Assembly (NCBI GenBank): GCA_002344795.1
Contig: DDUM01000061.1
Location: forward strand, 18,533 to 82,532
Direction: 5' to 3'
DNA from: Flammeovirgaceae bacterium UBA2338
GTDB taxonomy: Bacteria > Bacteroidota > Bacteroidia > Cytophagales > Cyclobacteriaceae
DNA length: 64,000 nucleotides
Shown here: positions 26,973 to 36,073 of the stretch, piece by piece
How positions within the stretch are numbered: the first letter of the stretch is position 1
Layout: every line of letters starts with the position of its first letter
Program-made: the position numbers and the translations under genes
Notes under the pieces: model-generated
What the model was told of the DNA's origin: nothing
The model's input: only the letters and a program-made list of their open reading frames with translations
The model's database searches: none

Positions 26973-27357
26973 TGATATTGAGTTTCCGGAAGTAAAGAAT
27001 GTAACGCTGGCTATTGTAAAAGAAGAAGATAATTCCTGGAAAGTTTACCTGATTAATAAAAATCAGTTCCCCATAGAAAACACTCTGGTTTCAAGCAAAG
27101 GATATGGAGAATCAGAAGATGAGAAACAACAAACTTCCACCTTACGCCATTTTTTAGAAACGATCCCCGGAAATGATTCAGCACTGGTTGAACCTATCGA
27201 CCCTACAGTATTTCATTTGAACAATGAATACTGGGTAAGCTATTATGTGGACTCAATCATTTATGACAAGCGTTTTCTTTTCGTTCCTGATGCCATCAAA
27301 GAGGAAAACATGATATTCATCAAAGAATTGGACAAAGAAGGAGTACTCCACTCATAA
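26965..27357 (+). CDS. conserved hypothetical protein
   Basis: A 130-residue cytosolic-looking acidic protein without signal or membrane segments. It has blocks NVTLAIVKEEDNSWKVYLINKN and LVSSKGYGESEDEKQQTSTLRHF that I recognise as a Bacteroidota-wide uncharacterised family, sometimes misnamed as a PheRS-related protein. It is translationally coupled to the GH113 gene (8-bp overlap) and overlaps the convergent threonine synthase by 6 bp. No function is assigned. Confidence 0.85.
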   Translation: MINDIEFPEVKNVTLAIVKEEDNSWKVYLINKNQFPIENTLVSSKGYGESEDEKQQTSTLRHFLETIPGNDSALVEPIDPTVFHLNNEYWVSYYVDSIIYDKRFLFVPDAIKEENMIFIKELDKEGVLHS

Positions 27358-28524
27358 ATATTTATAGGCAGATCCTGTATTAAGCATCAATACTGTTTCA
27401 CTTCGCGCTATCTCTCCTCTGTCTAACAGGGTTCGCATCGCAGGAAGTAATGCAGCCCCTTCCGGGCAAATAAGTAATCCTTCCAAAGAGGCAATCTCTT
27501 TCATCGCACTTTTAATCTCACCATCAGAAATAGAGACAGCTGTTCCTCCGGATTCATGCAATACATTCAAAATCATTTTTTCGGCAAAAGGTGTGGGTAC
27601 AGCTAAGCCATTTGCGAAGGTGGCACTCCCCTTATAGTTTTTCGCTGTATCCAGCTTGCCTTCCAGTATTTGAACGATAGGGTTACAGTTTGCTGACTGC
27701 ACCGCAATCATTCGGGGAAAAGAACCTGTTATCCAGCCCAATTCTTTCATCTCATGAAATGCCTTCCACATTCCGATCAAGCCAGTACCGCCACCGGTTG
27801 GATAAAGAATTACATCAGGTAAGTTCCAATTAAGTTGTTCGGCAATTTCATAACCCATGGTTTTCTTTCCCTCCAGTCGGTAAGGTTCTTTCATGGTAGA
27901 AATATCAAAGCATGGCGTTTTCAGTTTTATCTCAGCTACTTTTTTTGCGCAGTCGCTGATGAGTCCTTCCACTTCAATCAACTCTGCCCCAAAGTACCTG
28001 CATTCCTTTTTAAAAGCTTCTGGCGTATGACTTGGCATCACCACAATCGCCTTCATCCCAGCTTTGGCACAATATGCACTTAACGCTCCTCCGGCATTAC
28101 CAGCGGTAGGCACTATACAGGTTTCCACCCCAAGTTCTTTGGCTTTGGAAACAGCCATACTAAGACCACGGGCTTTAAAAGAACCTGTGGGATTGGCAGA
28201 TTCATCCTTTATCAGCAATTTATCCATATCGTATTTAGCCGCTAATCGAGTGGATAAAAGCATAGGAGTCCAACCCTCACCTAAGCTTACTATATTTTCT
28301 TCTTCTAATACCGGTAACATTCCCTGGTACCTCCACATAGATCGCTCCTGTAGATTTATCTCTTCCTTGCTGTAGCCATCATGAAATTCATACCGAGCAA
28401 TCAATGGGCGCGTACCACATTGATCACAATCTGCAAATGTTTGCAACTCATGAACAGAATACGTTTTATCACAACCAGAACATTGCAAAAATGAAACAAG
28501 GGATTTTCTTTCCTTTACAACCAT
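27352..28524 (-). CDS. thrC: threonine synthase
   Basis: A 390-residue PLP enzyme converting O-phosphohomoserine to threonine. An N-terminal zinc ribbon (Cys15, 18, 33, 36) is followed by the fold-type II core with the PLP Schiff-base Lys117 (NPTGSFKARG), the phosphate-binding GGGTGLIGMW and ATFANGLAVPTPF. It is the ribbon-bearing class typical of archaea and many Bacteroidota. It stands apart from other thr genes and lies 72 bp downstream of a LysR gene on the same strand, with a good promoter of its own and a palindrome at the likely start of transcription. Confidence 0.92.
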   Translation of the reverse strand: MVVKERKSLVSFLQCSGCDKTYSVHELQTFADCDQCGTRPLIARYEFHDGYSKEEINLQERSMWRYQGMLPVLEEENIVSLGEGWTPMLLSTRLAAKYDMDKLLIKDESANPTGSFKARGLSMAVSKAKELGVETCIVPTAGNAGGALSAYCAKAGMKAIVVMPSHTPEAFKKECRYFGAELIEVEGLISDCAKKVAEIKLKTPCFDISTMKEPYRLEGKKTMGYEIAEQLNWNLPDVILYPTGGGTGLIGMWKAFHEMKELGWITGSFPRMIAVQSANCNPIVQILEGKLDTAKNYKGSATFANGLAVPTPFAEKMILNVLHESGGTAVSISDGEIKSAMKEIASLEGLLICPEGAALLPAMRTLLDRGEIARSETVLMLNTGSAYKYL

Positions 28525-28531
28525 TGTATTA

Positions 28532-28545
28532 GCTTATTAATAAGC
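28532..28545. promoter_or_regulatory. 14-bp perfect palindrome at the thrC start site (possible operator)
   Basis: GCTTATTAATAAGC is an exact palindrome 7 bp upstream of the thrC ATG, spanning the start of transcription predicted from the -7 box at 28548-28555. Its position suits a repressor or LysR contact site. Confidence 0.45.
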
Positions 28546-28547
28546 CC

Positions 28548-28579
28548 CTAAATTAGCCGAGTCAGTATTCCTAAACCAA
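28548..28579 (-). promoter_or_regulatory. thrC promoter (-33 TTGG, -7 TAATTTAG) with AAACTGTATTkG box
   Basis: On the minus strand TTGG (28576-28579) and TAATTTAG (28548-28555, one mismatch to TAnnTTTG) are 20 bp apart. The -33 lies inside AAACTGTATTGG (28576-28587), which recurs almost unchanged upstream of the LysR gene. Confidence 0.55.
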
Positions 28580-28596
28580 TACAGTTTTTTTATTGG

Positions 28597-29505
28597 CTAT
28601 AACTTAATGTTATAGTGATTTTTGGAGAATTTAATGAAAGATGCATTTAAATCGCGATTTTCATCACCATGGCGTTGTACAAAATAAAATTGTCGGGTGA
28701 TGGTAAGGTCATCAATGTAAAGTCGCACAAGCTCACCCGAGGCCAGTTCCTTGGCAACAGCCCTTGCAGGCAAAAACCCGAGGCTGTCATCTGCCAGAAG
28801 AAAGTTTTTAAGCGCCTCCGTTCCTCCCAGCCGCATACTGATATTGAGATCAGTCATTTTAATTCCCTTTCCACTTAATGAATGCCTAATAGCGGCCAAA
28901 GTACCTGACCCCCTCTCCCGAAGTGCTATCTGAATCGTGGGTAGATCTTTAATGTCTATTCGGGGGTTCTTGGTAAGGCCACTGCGGGCAGCACATACTG
29001 GAACTACCTCGTCTGTAAGGAAATGCTCACTCTTGACCTGGCCAATTTTACTCCTTCCTTCTACTATTCCAAGGTCGATCTCGCGATCTTTCAGAGCAGT
29101 CAAAACACTTTCACTGTTCCTGTTGAATAAACTGATTTTCACATCAGGATATTTTTTTCTAAACCCGGACAAAACGGGAGGCATAATATATAAGGCCACT
29201 GTAGTGCTGGCGCCTAGTTTAAAATCCCCCTTAATCTGAGATGGATCCCGATAGGTATTCAGCTCCAATTCCAGTTGTCGCTCCAACTCCTGACCCCGAA
29301 GAAGAAATTCGTAAAGAATGGAGCCTTGTTCTGTAAGTGTAATGGAATTTCCCCTCCTCTCAAAGAGACTGGTTTTGTACGCCTCTTCCAATAGACGAAT
29401 ATGCTTACTGATGGCCGGCTGACTAATGAACAGGGTTTGACTTGCCTTAGTAAAACTAAGCTGCTGTGCCACTTCAAAAAATACTTTGTGGTTAAAGGAA
29501 ATCAT
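28597..29505 (-). CDS. LysR-family transcriptional regulator
   Basis: A 302-residue LTTR: N-terminal winged HTH (about 1-60; FFEVAQQLSFTKASQTLFISQ, FERRGNSITLTEQG) and a two-lobed effector-binding domain (about 90-300; FKLGASTTVALYIMPP, LGFLPARAV). It resembles the CysL/CbbR branch. It lies upstream of thrC on the same strand and diverges from the exonuclease-rnr unit. A box shared by both flanking promoters suggests that it regulates thrC and itself (inference). The effector is unknown. Confidence 0.93.
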   Translation of the reverse strand: MISFNHKVFFEVAQQLSFTKASQTLFISQPAISKHIRLLEEAYKTSLFERRGNSITLTEQGSILYEFLLRGQELERQLELELNTYRDPSQIKGDFKLGASTTVALYIMPPVLSGFRKKYPDVKISLFNRNSESVLTALKDREIDLGIVEGRSKIGQVKSEHFLTDEVVPVCAARSGLTKNPRIDIKDLPTIQIALRERGSGTLAAIRHSLSGKGIKMTDLNISMRLGGTEALKNFLLADDSLGFLPARAVAKELASGELVRLYIDDLTITRQFYFVQRHGDENRDLNASFIKFSKNHYNIKL

Positions 29506-29563
29506 AGCGGTAATTTATTCCTATTGCTGGCATAAAAGTAAAGTATAATAATTTCGGAATACA

Positions 29564-29575
29564 CAAATACAGTTT
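29564..29575 (-). promoter_or_regulatory. second copy of the AAACTGTATTkG box upstream of the LysR gene
   Basis: On the minus strand AAACTGTATTTG matches the thrC box at 11 of 12 positions, in the same orientation and at a similar distance from the start (59 bp versus 52 bp). It ends in TTTG, which could be a -33 element. It is a candidate autoregulatory site. Confidence 0.4.
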
Positions 29576-29603
29576 GATAAGGAGGATTAGCTTAACTTGC
29601 ATT

Positions 29604-30326
29604 ATGAATGCGGAATTAAAGGATATTCTTTTTCTTGACATTGAAACCGTAGCCATTTCTGAAAATTACAGTCAGCTTGATGAACGATTGAAGGCCCAAT
29701 GGGTACGGAAAGCTAGCTTTTTTAGAAGAGAAGAAGAACACACAGATGAATACTTATTCAATACCAAAGCTGGTATTTATGCTGAGTTTGGGAAAATCGT
29801 CTCTATCGCGGTAGGAATGTTTACCGAAAGTGAAACAGGGGAACTTGGATTAAGAACTAAATATTTTACTTCCCACGATGAAGCTCAGCTTCTGACAGAA
29901 TTCAAGCAGCTATTGGAAAAACTGGGGCCAGCCACCAAGATGTGCGCACACAATGGAAAGGAGTTCGACTTTCCCTATATGAGCCGAAGAATGTTAATCA
30001 ATAATATCATGTTGCCGGAGGCCCTCAACCTAAGTGGAAAAAAACCCTGGGAAATTCAGCATCTTGACACTTTAGAGTTGTGGAAGTTTGGAGATTATAA
30101 ACACTATACTTCTTTGGATTTATTGGCTGCTATTTTTAACATTCCTACCAGTAAAGGTGTTATGGATGGTAGCCAGGTAAATGAGGTGTACTATAAAGAA
30201 AAAGATTTAAAAAAAATATCAGTGTATTGTGTGGGTGATGTCATAGCCGTTGCTCAACTCTACCTTCGACTAAAGGGACTTCCCCTGATACCCGAAAAAA
30301 ATATCACACACGCAGAGAATGAGTAA
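29604..30326 (+). CDS. predicted 3'-5' exonuclease (PolB-exo-like, RNase H fold)
   Basis: The ATG at 29604 (MNAELKDILFLDIETV) gives 240 residues; a TTG at 29574 would add ten unlike the family. Catalytic DEDD residues are visible: Asp12/Glu14 (FLDIETV), Asp in AHNGKEFDFPYMSRR and the late Asp in YCVGDVIAVAQLYLR. It matches the predicted PolB-like exonuclease family (PF10108). An AAGGAGG lies at 29579-29585, rare for this phylum and rather far (18 nt) from the ATG. Its stop overlaps the rnr start by 8 bp, which suggests a shared nucleic-acid turnover role. Confidence 0.88.
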   Translation: MNAELKDILFLDIETVAISENYSQLDERLKAQWVRKASFFRREEEHTDEYLFNTKAGIYAEFGKIVSIAVGMFTESETGELGLRTKYFTSHDEAQLLTEFKQLLEKLGPATKMCAHNGKEFDFPYMSRRMLINNIMLPEALNLSGKKPWEIQHLDTLELWKFGDYKHYTSLDLLAAIFNIPTSKGVMDGSQVNEVYYKEKDLKKISVYCVGDVIAVAQLYLRLKGLPLIPEKNITHAENE

Positions 30327-32466
30327 AAAAACGTTTAAAAAAATTAAAGATAAAAAGAGCAAAAAAGAAAAGGGCAGTGTATACTCCTCCATTCTTGCAC
30401 TGCTGGAAGAAATGGTGGGCAAAGCATACAGCACCAAACAGATTACCAGAAAACTGGGGATTAAAAAGAAAACACTAATAGCTGATTTATATCGGATTCT
30501 TGATCAATTAGAAGAAGAAGGAAAAATTCAACAGCTTGGAAATGGAACCTACCGTAGTGTAAAGGAATTAGTTGCATTAACCGGAAGAGTGGACCATGTC
30601 AACCCGAGGTTTGCATATATCATTGTTGAAGGTGAGGAAAAAGATATCTATGTTAAGTCACGCGATCTCGCTTCTGCTGTTCATGGCGACATTGTAGAGA
30701 TAAGCATCCTTTCTTCTCGAAAAGGAGCAAGCCCCGAAGGAAAAGTAACTAAAGTTATCAAGCGAAATCGTACCCGGTTTGTAGGTAGAATAGAAGTATC
30801 GCCTAATTATTCCTTTATCGTTCCCGACTACAAAAAGCTTTATCAGGACTTCTTTGTATACCAGGAAAACATCAACAATGCAGAAACCAATGACAAGGTT
30901 GTATTTGAAGTAACCAAATGGGGCACGACTGATCGCAACCCAGAGGCAAAAGTAATCGAGATCCTGGGCAAGACAGGAGAGAACGAGGCCGAGATTCACT
31001 CTATCATGGCTGAGTTTGATCTTCCCTTTCGTTTCGACCCAGATGTATTAAAGGAATCAGAAAACATTAAGGATGAGATTCCAGCAAGTGAGATTAAAAA
31101 AAGAAGAGACTTTAGAGATGTACTCACTTTTACCATCGACCCGGAAGACGCTAAAGATTTTGATGATGCCATCTCCTTTCAAAAACTGGATAACGGACAT
31201 TACGAAGTTGGAGTTCACATTGCCGATGTAACTCATTATGTGAAACCAGGTGGCACGCTCGACAAAGATGCCTTCGATAGGGCCACCTCTGTCTATTTGG
31301 TTGACAGAACCGTTCCTATGCTACCGGAAAGATTGAGCAATCAACTTTGCTCATTGCGTCCCAATGAAGACAAACTTACCTTTTGTGCATTGTTTGAGAT
31401 TGACGATAAAGCCAAAGTCTACAATGAATGGTTTGGACGAACGATTATCCATTCAAATCAACGATTTGCCTATGAGGAGGCGCAAGAACAAATAGAAAGT
31501 GGTAAAGGCCATTTGGCCAACGAACTTCAATTGCTGAATAAGATTGCGTTAAAGCTAAGAAAAGATCGATTTGCAAAAGGTGCTGTAAACTTCGAAACTA
31601 CTGAAGTTAAATTCAGGCTCGATGAAAATGGGAAACCATTAGAAGTAGTGCCAAAGGAGAGAAAAGATGCGCATAAGTTAGTTGAAGAATTCATGCTGCT
31701 GGCCAACAGAGCGGTGGCTACCTACGTCTTCAAAATGAAAAAAGGAGAAGATAAAAACACTTTTGTTTATCGCACCCATGATCATCCCAATCCAGAGAAG
31801 GTCATGGATTTTGCTCAGTTCGCAAAGCAGTTTGGTCATACACTGAACATAGAAGAAACTGCGGTTTCCCAATCGTTGAACAAGTTGATGGCAGACATTG
31901 AAGGTAAGCCAGAACAGAACGTGCTACAGCAACTTGCCGTTAGGGCGATGTCTAAAGCCAAGTATACGACAGATGCCAAGGGCCATTTTGGACTCGCATT
32001 CCCTCATTATACACACTTTACTTCACCCATCAGACGATACCCAGATATGATGGTACACAGGCTTTTGCAACACTATTTAGATGGAGGAAAATCTATAAAT
32101 AAGAAAGATTATGAAGAAAAGTGCCTCCATTCTTCAGAGCGTGAAAAAAGGGCTGCCGATGCCGAACGTGCCTCTATCAAATACAAGCAAGTGGAGTTCA
32201 TGAGTATGGCTGCCAACAAAGTATACGGGGGCATCATCACTGGCGTAACCGACTTTGGTGTATTTGTAGAAATAATTGAAACTAAATGTGAGGGCATGGT
32301 GCGCCTTACGGATATGACAGATGACTTCTATGAATTTGACGAGCGCAATTTCAGAATCATCGGCAGAAGAAGAAAAAAGATTTACCGACTGGGTGACAAA
32401 GTGAATGTTCGTGTTAAAAAGACCGACATCGGCCGAAGGCTCATTGACCTTACAATTGAAGTTTAA
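30319..32466 (+). CDS. rnr: ribonuclease R
   Basis: A 715-residue 3'-5' exoribonuclease that degrades structured RNA. After a Lys-rich N-terminus and winged-helix region (about 20-75), cold-shock OB domains (about 80-230) lead into the RNB domain with the Mg-binding cluster DPEDAKDFDDAIS (about 274-286) and HFTSPIRRYPDMMVHRLLQ (about 570). An S1 domain closes the protein (about 635-715). It overlaps the exonuclease gene and precedes the polyprenyl synthase gene by 17 bp, so one operon is likely. Confidence 0.97.
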   Translation: MSKKTFKKIKDKKSKKEKGSVYSSILALLEEMVGKAYSTKQITRKLGIKKKTLIADLYRILDQLEEEGKIQQLGNGTYRSVKELVALTGRVDHVNPRFAYIIVEGEEKDIYVKSRDLASAVHGDIVEISILSSRKGASPEGKVTKVIKRNRTRFVGRIEVSPNYSFIVPDYKKLYQDFFVYQENINNAETNDKVVFEVTKWGTTDRNPEAKVIEILGKTGENEAEIHSIMAEFDLPFRFDPDVLKESENIKDEIPASEIKKRRDFRDVLTFTIDPEDAKDFDDAISFQKLDNGHYEVGVHIADVTHYVKPGGTLDKDAFDRATSVYLVDRTVPMLPERLSNQLCSLRPNEDKLTFCALFEIDDKAKVYNEWFGRTIIHSNQRFAYEEAQEQIESGKGHLANELQLLNKIALKLRKDRFAKGAVNFETTEVKFRLDENGKPLEVVPKERKDAHKLVEEFMLLANRAVATYVFKMKKGEDKNTFVYRTHDHPNPEKVMDFAQFAKQFGHTLNIEETAVSQSLNKLMADIEGKPEQNVLQQLAVRAMSKAKYTTDAKGHFGLAFPHYTHFTSPIRRYPDMMVHRLLQHYLDGGKSINKKDYEEKCLHSSEREKRAADAERASIKYKQVEFMSMAANKVYGGIITGVTDFGVFVEIIETKCEGMVRLTDMTDDFYEFDERNFRIIGRRRKKIYRLGDKVNVRVKKTDIGRRLIDLTIEV

Positions 32467-32483
32467 TTCCCAGTTTTTTTACA

Positions 32484-33452
32484 ATGACAAACAACTACTT
32501 ACCGTGGATTGAAGCGGAAATAAAAAAGCAAAAATTTGGATCTGCTCCCTCCTCGCTCTACGATCCCATCCGATACATTATGGGTTTAGGAGGAAAAAGA
32601 CTGCGCCCTCTTTTGACTTTGCTTTCTTATTCACTTTATAAAAATAATGCCAGGCGTATTGTTCCATTAGCAACTGCTGTTGAAGCCTTCCACAACTTTA
32701 CTTTGCTCCACGATGATATCATGGACAATGCCCCCCTTCGCAGAGGACGGAAAACGGTGCATGAAAAGTGGAATATCAACACGGCCATATTGGCTGGTGA
32801 TGTAATGCTGGTAAAGGTCTATGATCAATTGTTAAAAGTAGAGAAGGATCTTCTAAAGGACGTACTATCAAAATTCAATACATGTGCAACTGAAGTTTGC
32901 GAGGGACAACAATGGGACATGGAGTTTGAAACAATGAAATCTGTTTCAGAAGAGCAGTACATCCAGATGATCAGGCAAAAGACCGCAGTACTGCTGGGCT
33001 TTAGCCTGGAGTTGGGGGCAATGCTCGCACATGCTCCTGTCAAAGATCAAAAAGCACTTCGTAACTTTGGAATTGATATTGGCATTGGATTTCAATTGAA
33101 AGATGACTGGCTAGATGTATTTGGTGATGGTAAAAATTTTGGGAAGCAGGTCGGAGGTGACATTATTGCCAACAAAAAAACATTTTTACTCATTAATGCG
33201 TTGGACAGAGCTCGTGGGAAAGACAAAAAAGAACTAAATCATCTCATCGCCTCCGCTCAATTTGATAAAAAGAAAAAAGTAGAAGCAGTGACTGCGATCT
33301 ATGATCGACTAGGAGTAAGCAGTCACACTGAAACCAAAATAAATTTTTACTTTAAGCGTGCGCTTTCACAGCTCAATAAGCTGAATGTAAGTGAAGAGAA
33401 GAAAGTCGATTTAAAAAAATATACATTAAACCTGATCGATCGCATTTCCTGA
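32484..33452 (+). CDS. trans-polyprenyl diphosphate synthase
   Basis: A 322-residue all-alpha prenyltransferase with GGKRLRP (36-42), first Asp-rich motif DDIMD (77-81) and second DDWLD (207-211), plus the conserved GDV and QL segments. The lack of a two-residue insert in the first motif differs from bacterial FPP synthases such as IspA and suggests geranylgeranyl or longer products, as for menaquinone side chains; chain length is not certain. It shares one base with the following gene. Confidence 0.92.
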   Translation: MTNNYLPWIEAEIKKQKFGSAPSSLYDPIRYIMGLGGKRLRPLLTLLSYSLYKNNARRIVPLATAVEAFHNFTLLHDDIMDNAPLRRGRKTVHEKWNINTAILAGDVMLVKVYDQLLKVEKDLLKDVLSKFNTCATEVCEGQQWDMEFETMKSVSEEQYIQMIRQKTAVLLGFSLELGAMLAHAPVKDQKALRNFGIDIGIGFQLKDDWLDVFGDGKNFGKQVGGDIIANKKTFLLINALDRARGKDKKELNHLIASAQFDKKKKVEAVTAIYDRLGVSSHTETKINFYFKRALSQLNKLNVSEEKKVDLKKYTLNLIDRIS

Positions 33453-34018
33453 TGAGCCAGCCTGAATCAAAACTATCTATTCCTGAAGAATTCTATAATT
33501 CAGAAACAAACGAGCCCTTTCAAACCTGTATGATGTGCAATCAGTCACTGGCGGAAAAGCAGTACATGGTAGAAAAGGCGATTAAAAATTACCCCTCACT
33601 GGGTACCAAAGAAATCATTTTTGAATACGCCATGTGCATCGAATGTGCCGGCAAAATGCACATGGAGCTCTCAGAAGAATCACGTAACCGGATTGGGGAC
33701 TATATGAAAACTCACCTTGCAGGCAAAACCCATCTCCCAATTGAAGGTAAACCCGATGTAAATAAACTTCTCAACCAATGTATTGTCAGAGAGAGCGATG
33801 TTAATCAATCTGCAGAATACTCCATCTATGCCATGTGTAACGGCACAAACATGACTATCAATGATTTTCCATATGCGCTAAGTGGGGAAGTGCAGGATGA
33901 AATCATGCAACTGCTATCTGCTAAAAGCCTCGATATATTGGATGATTTTATCGGCAATCATTTTACTGGTCCCCCTGAGGTGAAAGAAATTTTAAGAAGG
34001 CGTCCCGTTCTTATTTAG
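33452..34018 (+). CDS. conserved hypothetical protein with Cys pairs
   Basis: A 188-residue protein with CMMCNQSL near residue 27 and MCIECAGKMHME near residue 67, together a plausible four-Cys zinc site, and MCNGTNMTINDFPYA further on. I recognise no named family. It is coupled to the polyprenyl synthase gene (TGATG overlap) and overlaps the convergent lipoprotein gene by 8 bp. It has no signal or membrane segment, so it is cytosolic. Confidence 0.8.
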   Translation: MSQPESKLSIPEEFYNSETNEPFQTCMMCNQSLAEKQYMVEKAIKNYPSLGTKEIIFEYAMCIECAGKMHMELSEESRNRIGDYMKTHLAGKTHLPIEGKPDVNKLLNQCIVRESDVNQSAEYSIYAMCNGTNMTINDFPYALSGEVQDEIMQLLSAKSLDILDDFIGNHFTGPPEVKEILRRRPVLI

Positions 34019-34877
34019 CTCTTTTATAAAAATATAATTTCCCCGTGGTGTCCTTTGTGGTTTCGCTTAGGGTATAAAACCCGCTGCCATCTAAGGACCA
34101 CGCCACAGATTCACCCTGAGGTTCTCTCCTGTAGTTGAGCAGAATAGGTTCATGAAGTAAAACCTGTTGAATGGAGAGACTGTCTGGCCTTTGCCAATAA
34201 TAAATTTCATCATAAGTTTTGATCAAAAGCTCTTTGGAATCCAGTGTGAAATCTACTGCCACTACATTGTGAAATGGCAACGTGCCTATCTTTTCGGGCA
34301 CAAGTGTGTCACCAGCAACTAACGTGTGGGCCAATGATCTATACATATTTATGTTTTCCTCTCTTTTCGAAAACAAATACAAATCCCCTGTTTCCTGATC
34401 GATAGTAATTGATTCCATATCCCTCTTCCCATCCGGCAGGCTAATCACAAGGGTATCAAATTTATCAATAGCCATTTTTTTGTCACCCCGAAACACTGGC
34501 TCCTCGAGTCGGTACAAATACTTGTAATCATACTTTGCATCATTATCCCCTATCTCACCAACGTACAAATATTTAATGCTATCAGCCGGGCCTGGCCCTA
34601 TGGCAATATCTTCCCAATCACGATTTTTTATCTTTTTTAACTTACAGGCCATCACAATTTCTCCTTTGTCATTTATTAAAAATACTTCCGAGGAGTTTCC
34701 ACTATCATTGTGCGTCCAGAGTTTACCCGGATTTCGATAACTGGCCACCAGTCCGGAAGCCTCCTCCAGGTCGCCTGATACCCGCCCTCGGTTCTCAGCT
34801 TTTTCAAACAGGTTGGATCGATCTTTTTTACAATTTGCACAAAGCAGTAACAACAGGATAGCACCGATGAATTTCAT
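34011..34877 (-). CDS. putative lipoprotein with beta-propeller-like repeats
   Basis: A 288-residue protein with a lipoprotein-like signal (GAILLLLLCANCKKD; Cys16). The body has repeated Asp-rich beta blocks (EASGLVASYRNPGKLWTHND, DWEDIAIGPG, DMESITIDQETGDLYLFSKRE, SVAWSLDGSGFYTLSE) that suggest a propeller and resemble uncharacterised Bacteroidota PE-PGRS-like or SdiA-regulated-like proteins. No catalytic site is evident. Cell-envelope location is inferred. Confidence 0.82.
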   Translation of the reverse strand: MKFIGAILLLLLCANCKKDRSNLFEKAENRGRVSGDLEEASGLVASYRNPGKLWTHNDSGNSSEVFLINDKGEIVMACKLKKIKNRDWEDIAIGPGPADSIKYLYVGEIGDNDAKYDYKYLYRLEEPVFRGDKKMAIDKFDTLVISLPDGKRDMESITIDQETGDLYLFSKREENINMYRSLAHTLVAGDTLVPEKIGTLPFHNVVAVDFTLDSKELLIKTYDEIYYWQRPDSLSIQQVLLHEPILLNYRREPQGESVAWSLDGSGFYTLSETTKDTTGKLYFYKRAK

Positions 34878-35019
34878 AAACCACGGGATAAATAAATAAC
34901 GTTAGTTGCGAAAGTACTAATGAATTATTCAATTCTCATAGCAACAACTATACGAACAACACGCAGAAGTCCAATTCTACTTTGGCGCCAAACATAGCAA
35001 CGTAGCCAATGCTATTATG

Positions 35020-35027
35020 TAATTTTG
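35020..35027 (+). promoter_or_regulatory. -7 box TAATTTTG before the RluA-type gene
   Basis: An exact TAnnTTTG box ends 5 bp before the ATG at 35033, so a transcript from here would be leaderless. No -33 is evident at the usual spacing. It lies downstream of the alternative ATG at 35009, which argues for the later start. Confidence 0.45.
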
Positions 35028-35032
35028 AGGTT

Positions 35033-36061
35033 ATGGAATCTGAGCATATTCAAGAAGAGGAAGATGATGAATTATTTGAGCATTATCGCATTGTAGCCGA
35101 TCCTAAACAAGGCCAGATTCGCATTGATAAATTTTTGAATGCCCGACTCCCCAATGTTACCCGAAGCAAACTACAAGACGGTATTCATGGCGGCTTTGTG
35201 AAAGTAAACGACAATGCCATCAAACCTAATTACAAAGTTCGCCCCCATGATGTAATTACTGTTTCACTTCCTGAGCCACCCCGAGACACAGAAGTAAAAC
35301 CAGAAAACATTCCGCTCGATATCATTTTTGAAGACGAGCACTTACTCATCGTAAACAAACCAGCCGGTATGGTGGTACACCCTGCCTTTCAAAACTGGAG
35401 TGGCACATTAGTCAATGCGCTCACCTATCATTTTCAAAACCTGCCGGAGATGCCTGGTAATGAAGGGAGGCCAGGTTTGGTTCACCGTATCGACAAAGAT
35501 ACTTCCGGACTCCTGGTAATTGCCAAATCGGAAAAGGCTATTACCGGGCTTGCCAAACAATTTTTTGATCACAGCATAGACAGAACCTACTGGGCGCTGG
35601 TATGGGGAGAGCCAAACCCAGAAAAAGGTACAATCAATGTAAATGTAGGCCGAAGCCTAAAGGACCGAAGAATTACCTCCGCCTTCCCCGATGGTGACTT
35701 TGGCAGAACCGCCATCACACATTACAAAACCTTAATGACCCTGAGGTATGTAAGCTTAATCCAATGCAAACTGGAAACCGGAAGAACACACCAGATTAGG
35801 GCACACATGAAACACATAGGTCATCCTATATTTAACGATGCCGCCTATGGTGGCAGTGAGATTGTAAAGGGTACTGTCTTCTCAAAGTACAAACAATTTG
35901 TTGACAACTGTTTTAAGATCATCCCCCGTCAGGCGCTTCATGCTAAAACTTTGGGCTTTGAGCATCCGATTACAAAAAAGAGAATGGAGTTCGACTCCGA
36001 GTTACCGGAAGATTTTAAATCTGTAATTGAAAAGTGGGAACACTACGTGAAGTACAATTAA
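35033..36061 (+). CDS. RluA-family 23S rRNA pseudouridine synthase (RluD-like)
   Basis: From the ATG at 35033 (MESEHIQEEE) the protein has 342 residues; an ATG at 35009 would add eight. An S4 RNA-binding domain (about 20-80; IRIDKFLNARLPNVTRSKLQ) precedes the catalytic domain with HRIDKDTSGLLVIAK, whose Asp is the catalytic residue, and ETGRTHQIRAHM. It isomerises uridines in 23S rRNA; RluD-type is most likely from the S4 domain and size, but paralogues are hard to separate. Confidence 0.93.
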   Translation: MESEHIQEEEDDELFEHYRIVADPKQGQIRIDKFLNARLPNVTRSKLQDGIHGGFVKVNDNAIKPNYKVRPHDVITVSLPEPPRDTEVKPENIPLDIIFEDEHLLIVNKPAGMVVHPAFQNWSGTLVNALTYHFQNLPEMPGNEGRPGLVHRIDKDTSGLLVIAKSEKAITGLAKQFFDHSIDRTYWALVWGEPNPEKGTINVNVGRSLKDRRITSAFPDGDFGRTAITHYKTLMTLRYVSLIQCKLETGRTHQIRAHMKHIGHPIFNDAAYGGSEIVKGTVFSKYKQFVDNCFKIIPRQALHAKTLGFEHPITKKRMEFDSELPEDFKSVIEKWEHYVKYN

Positions 36062-36073
36062 TTGGGGTATCGG

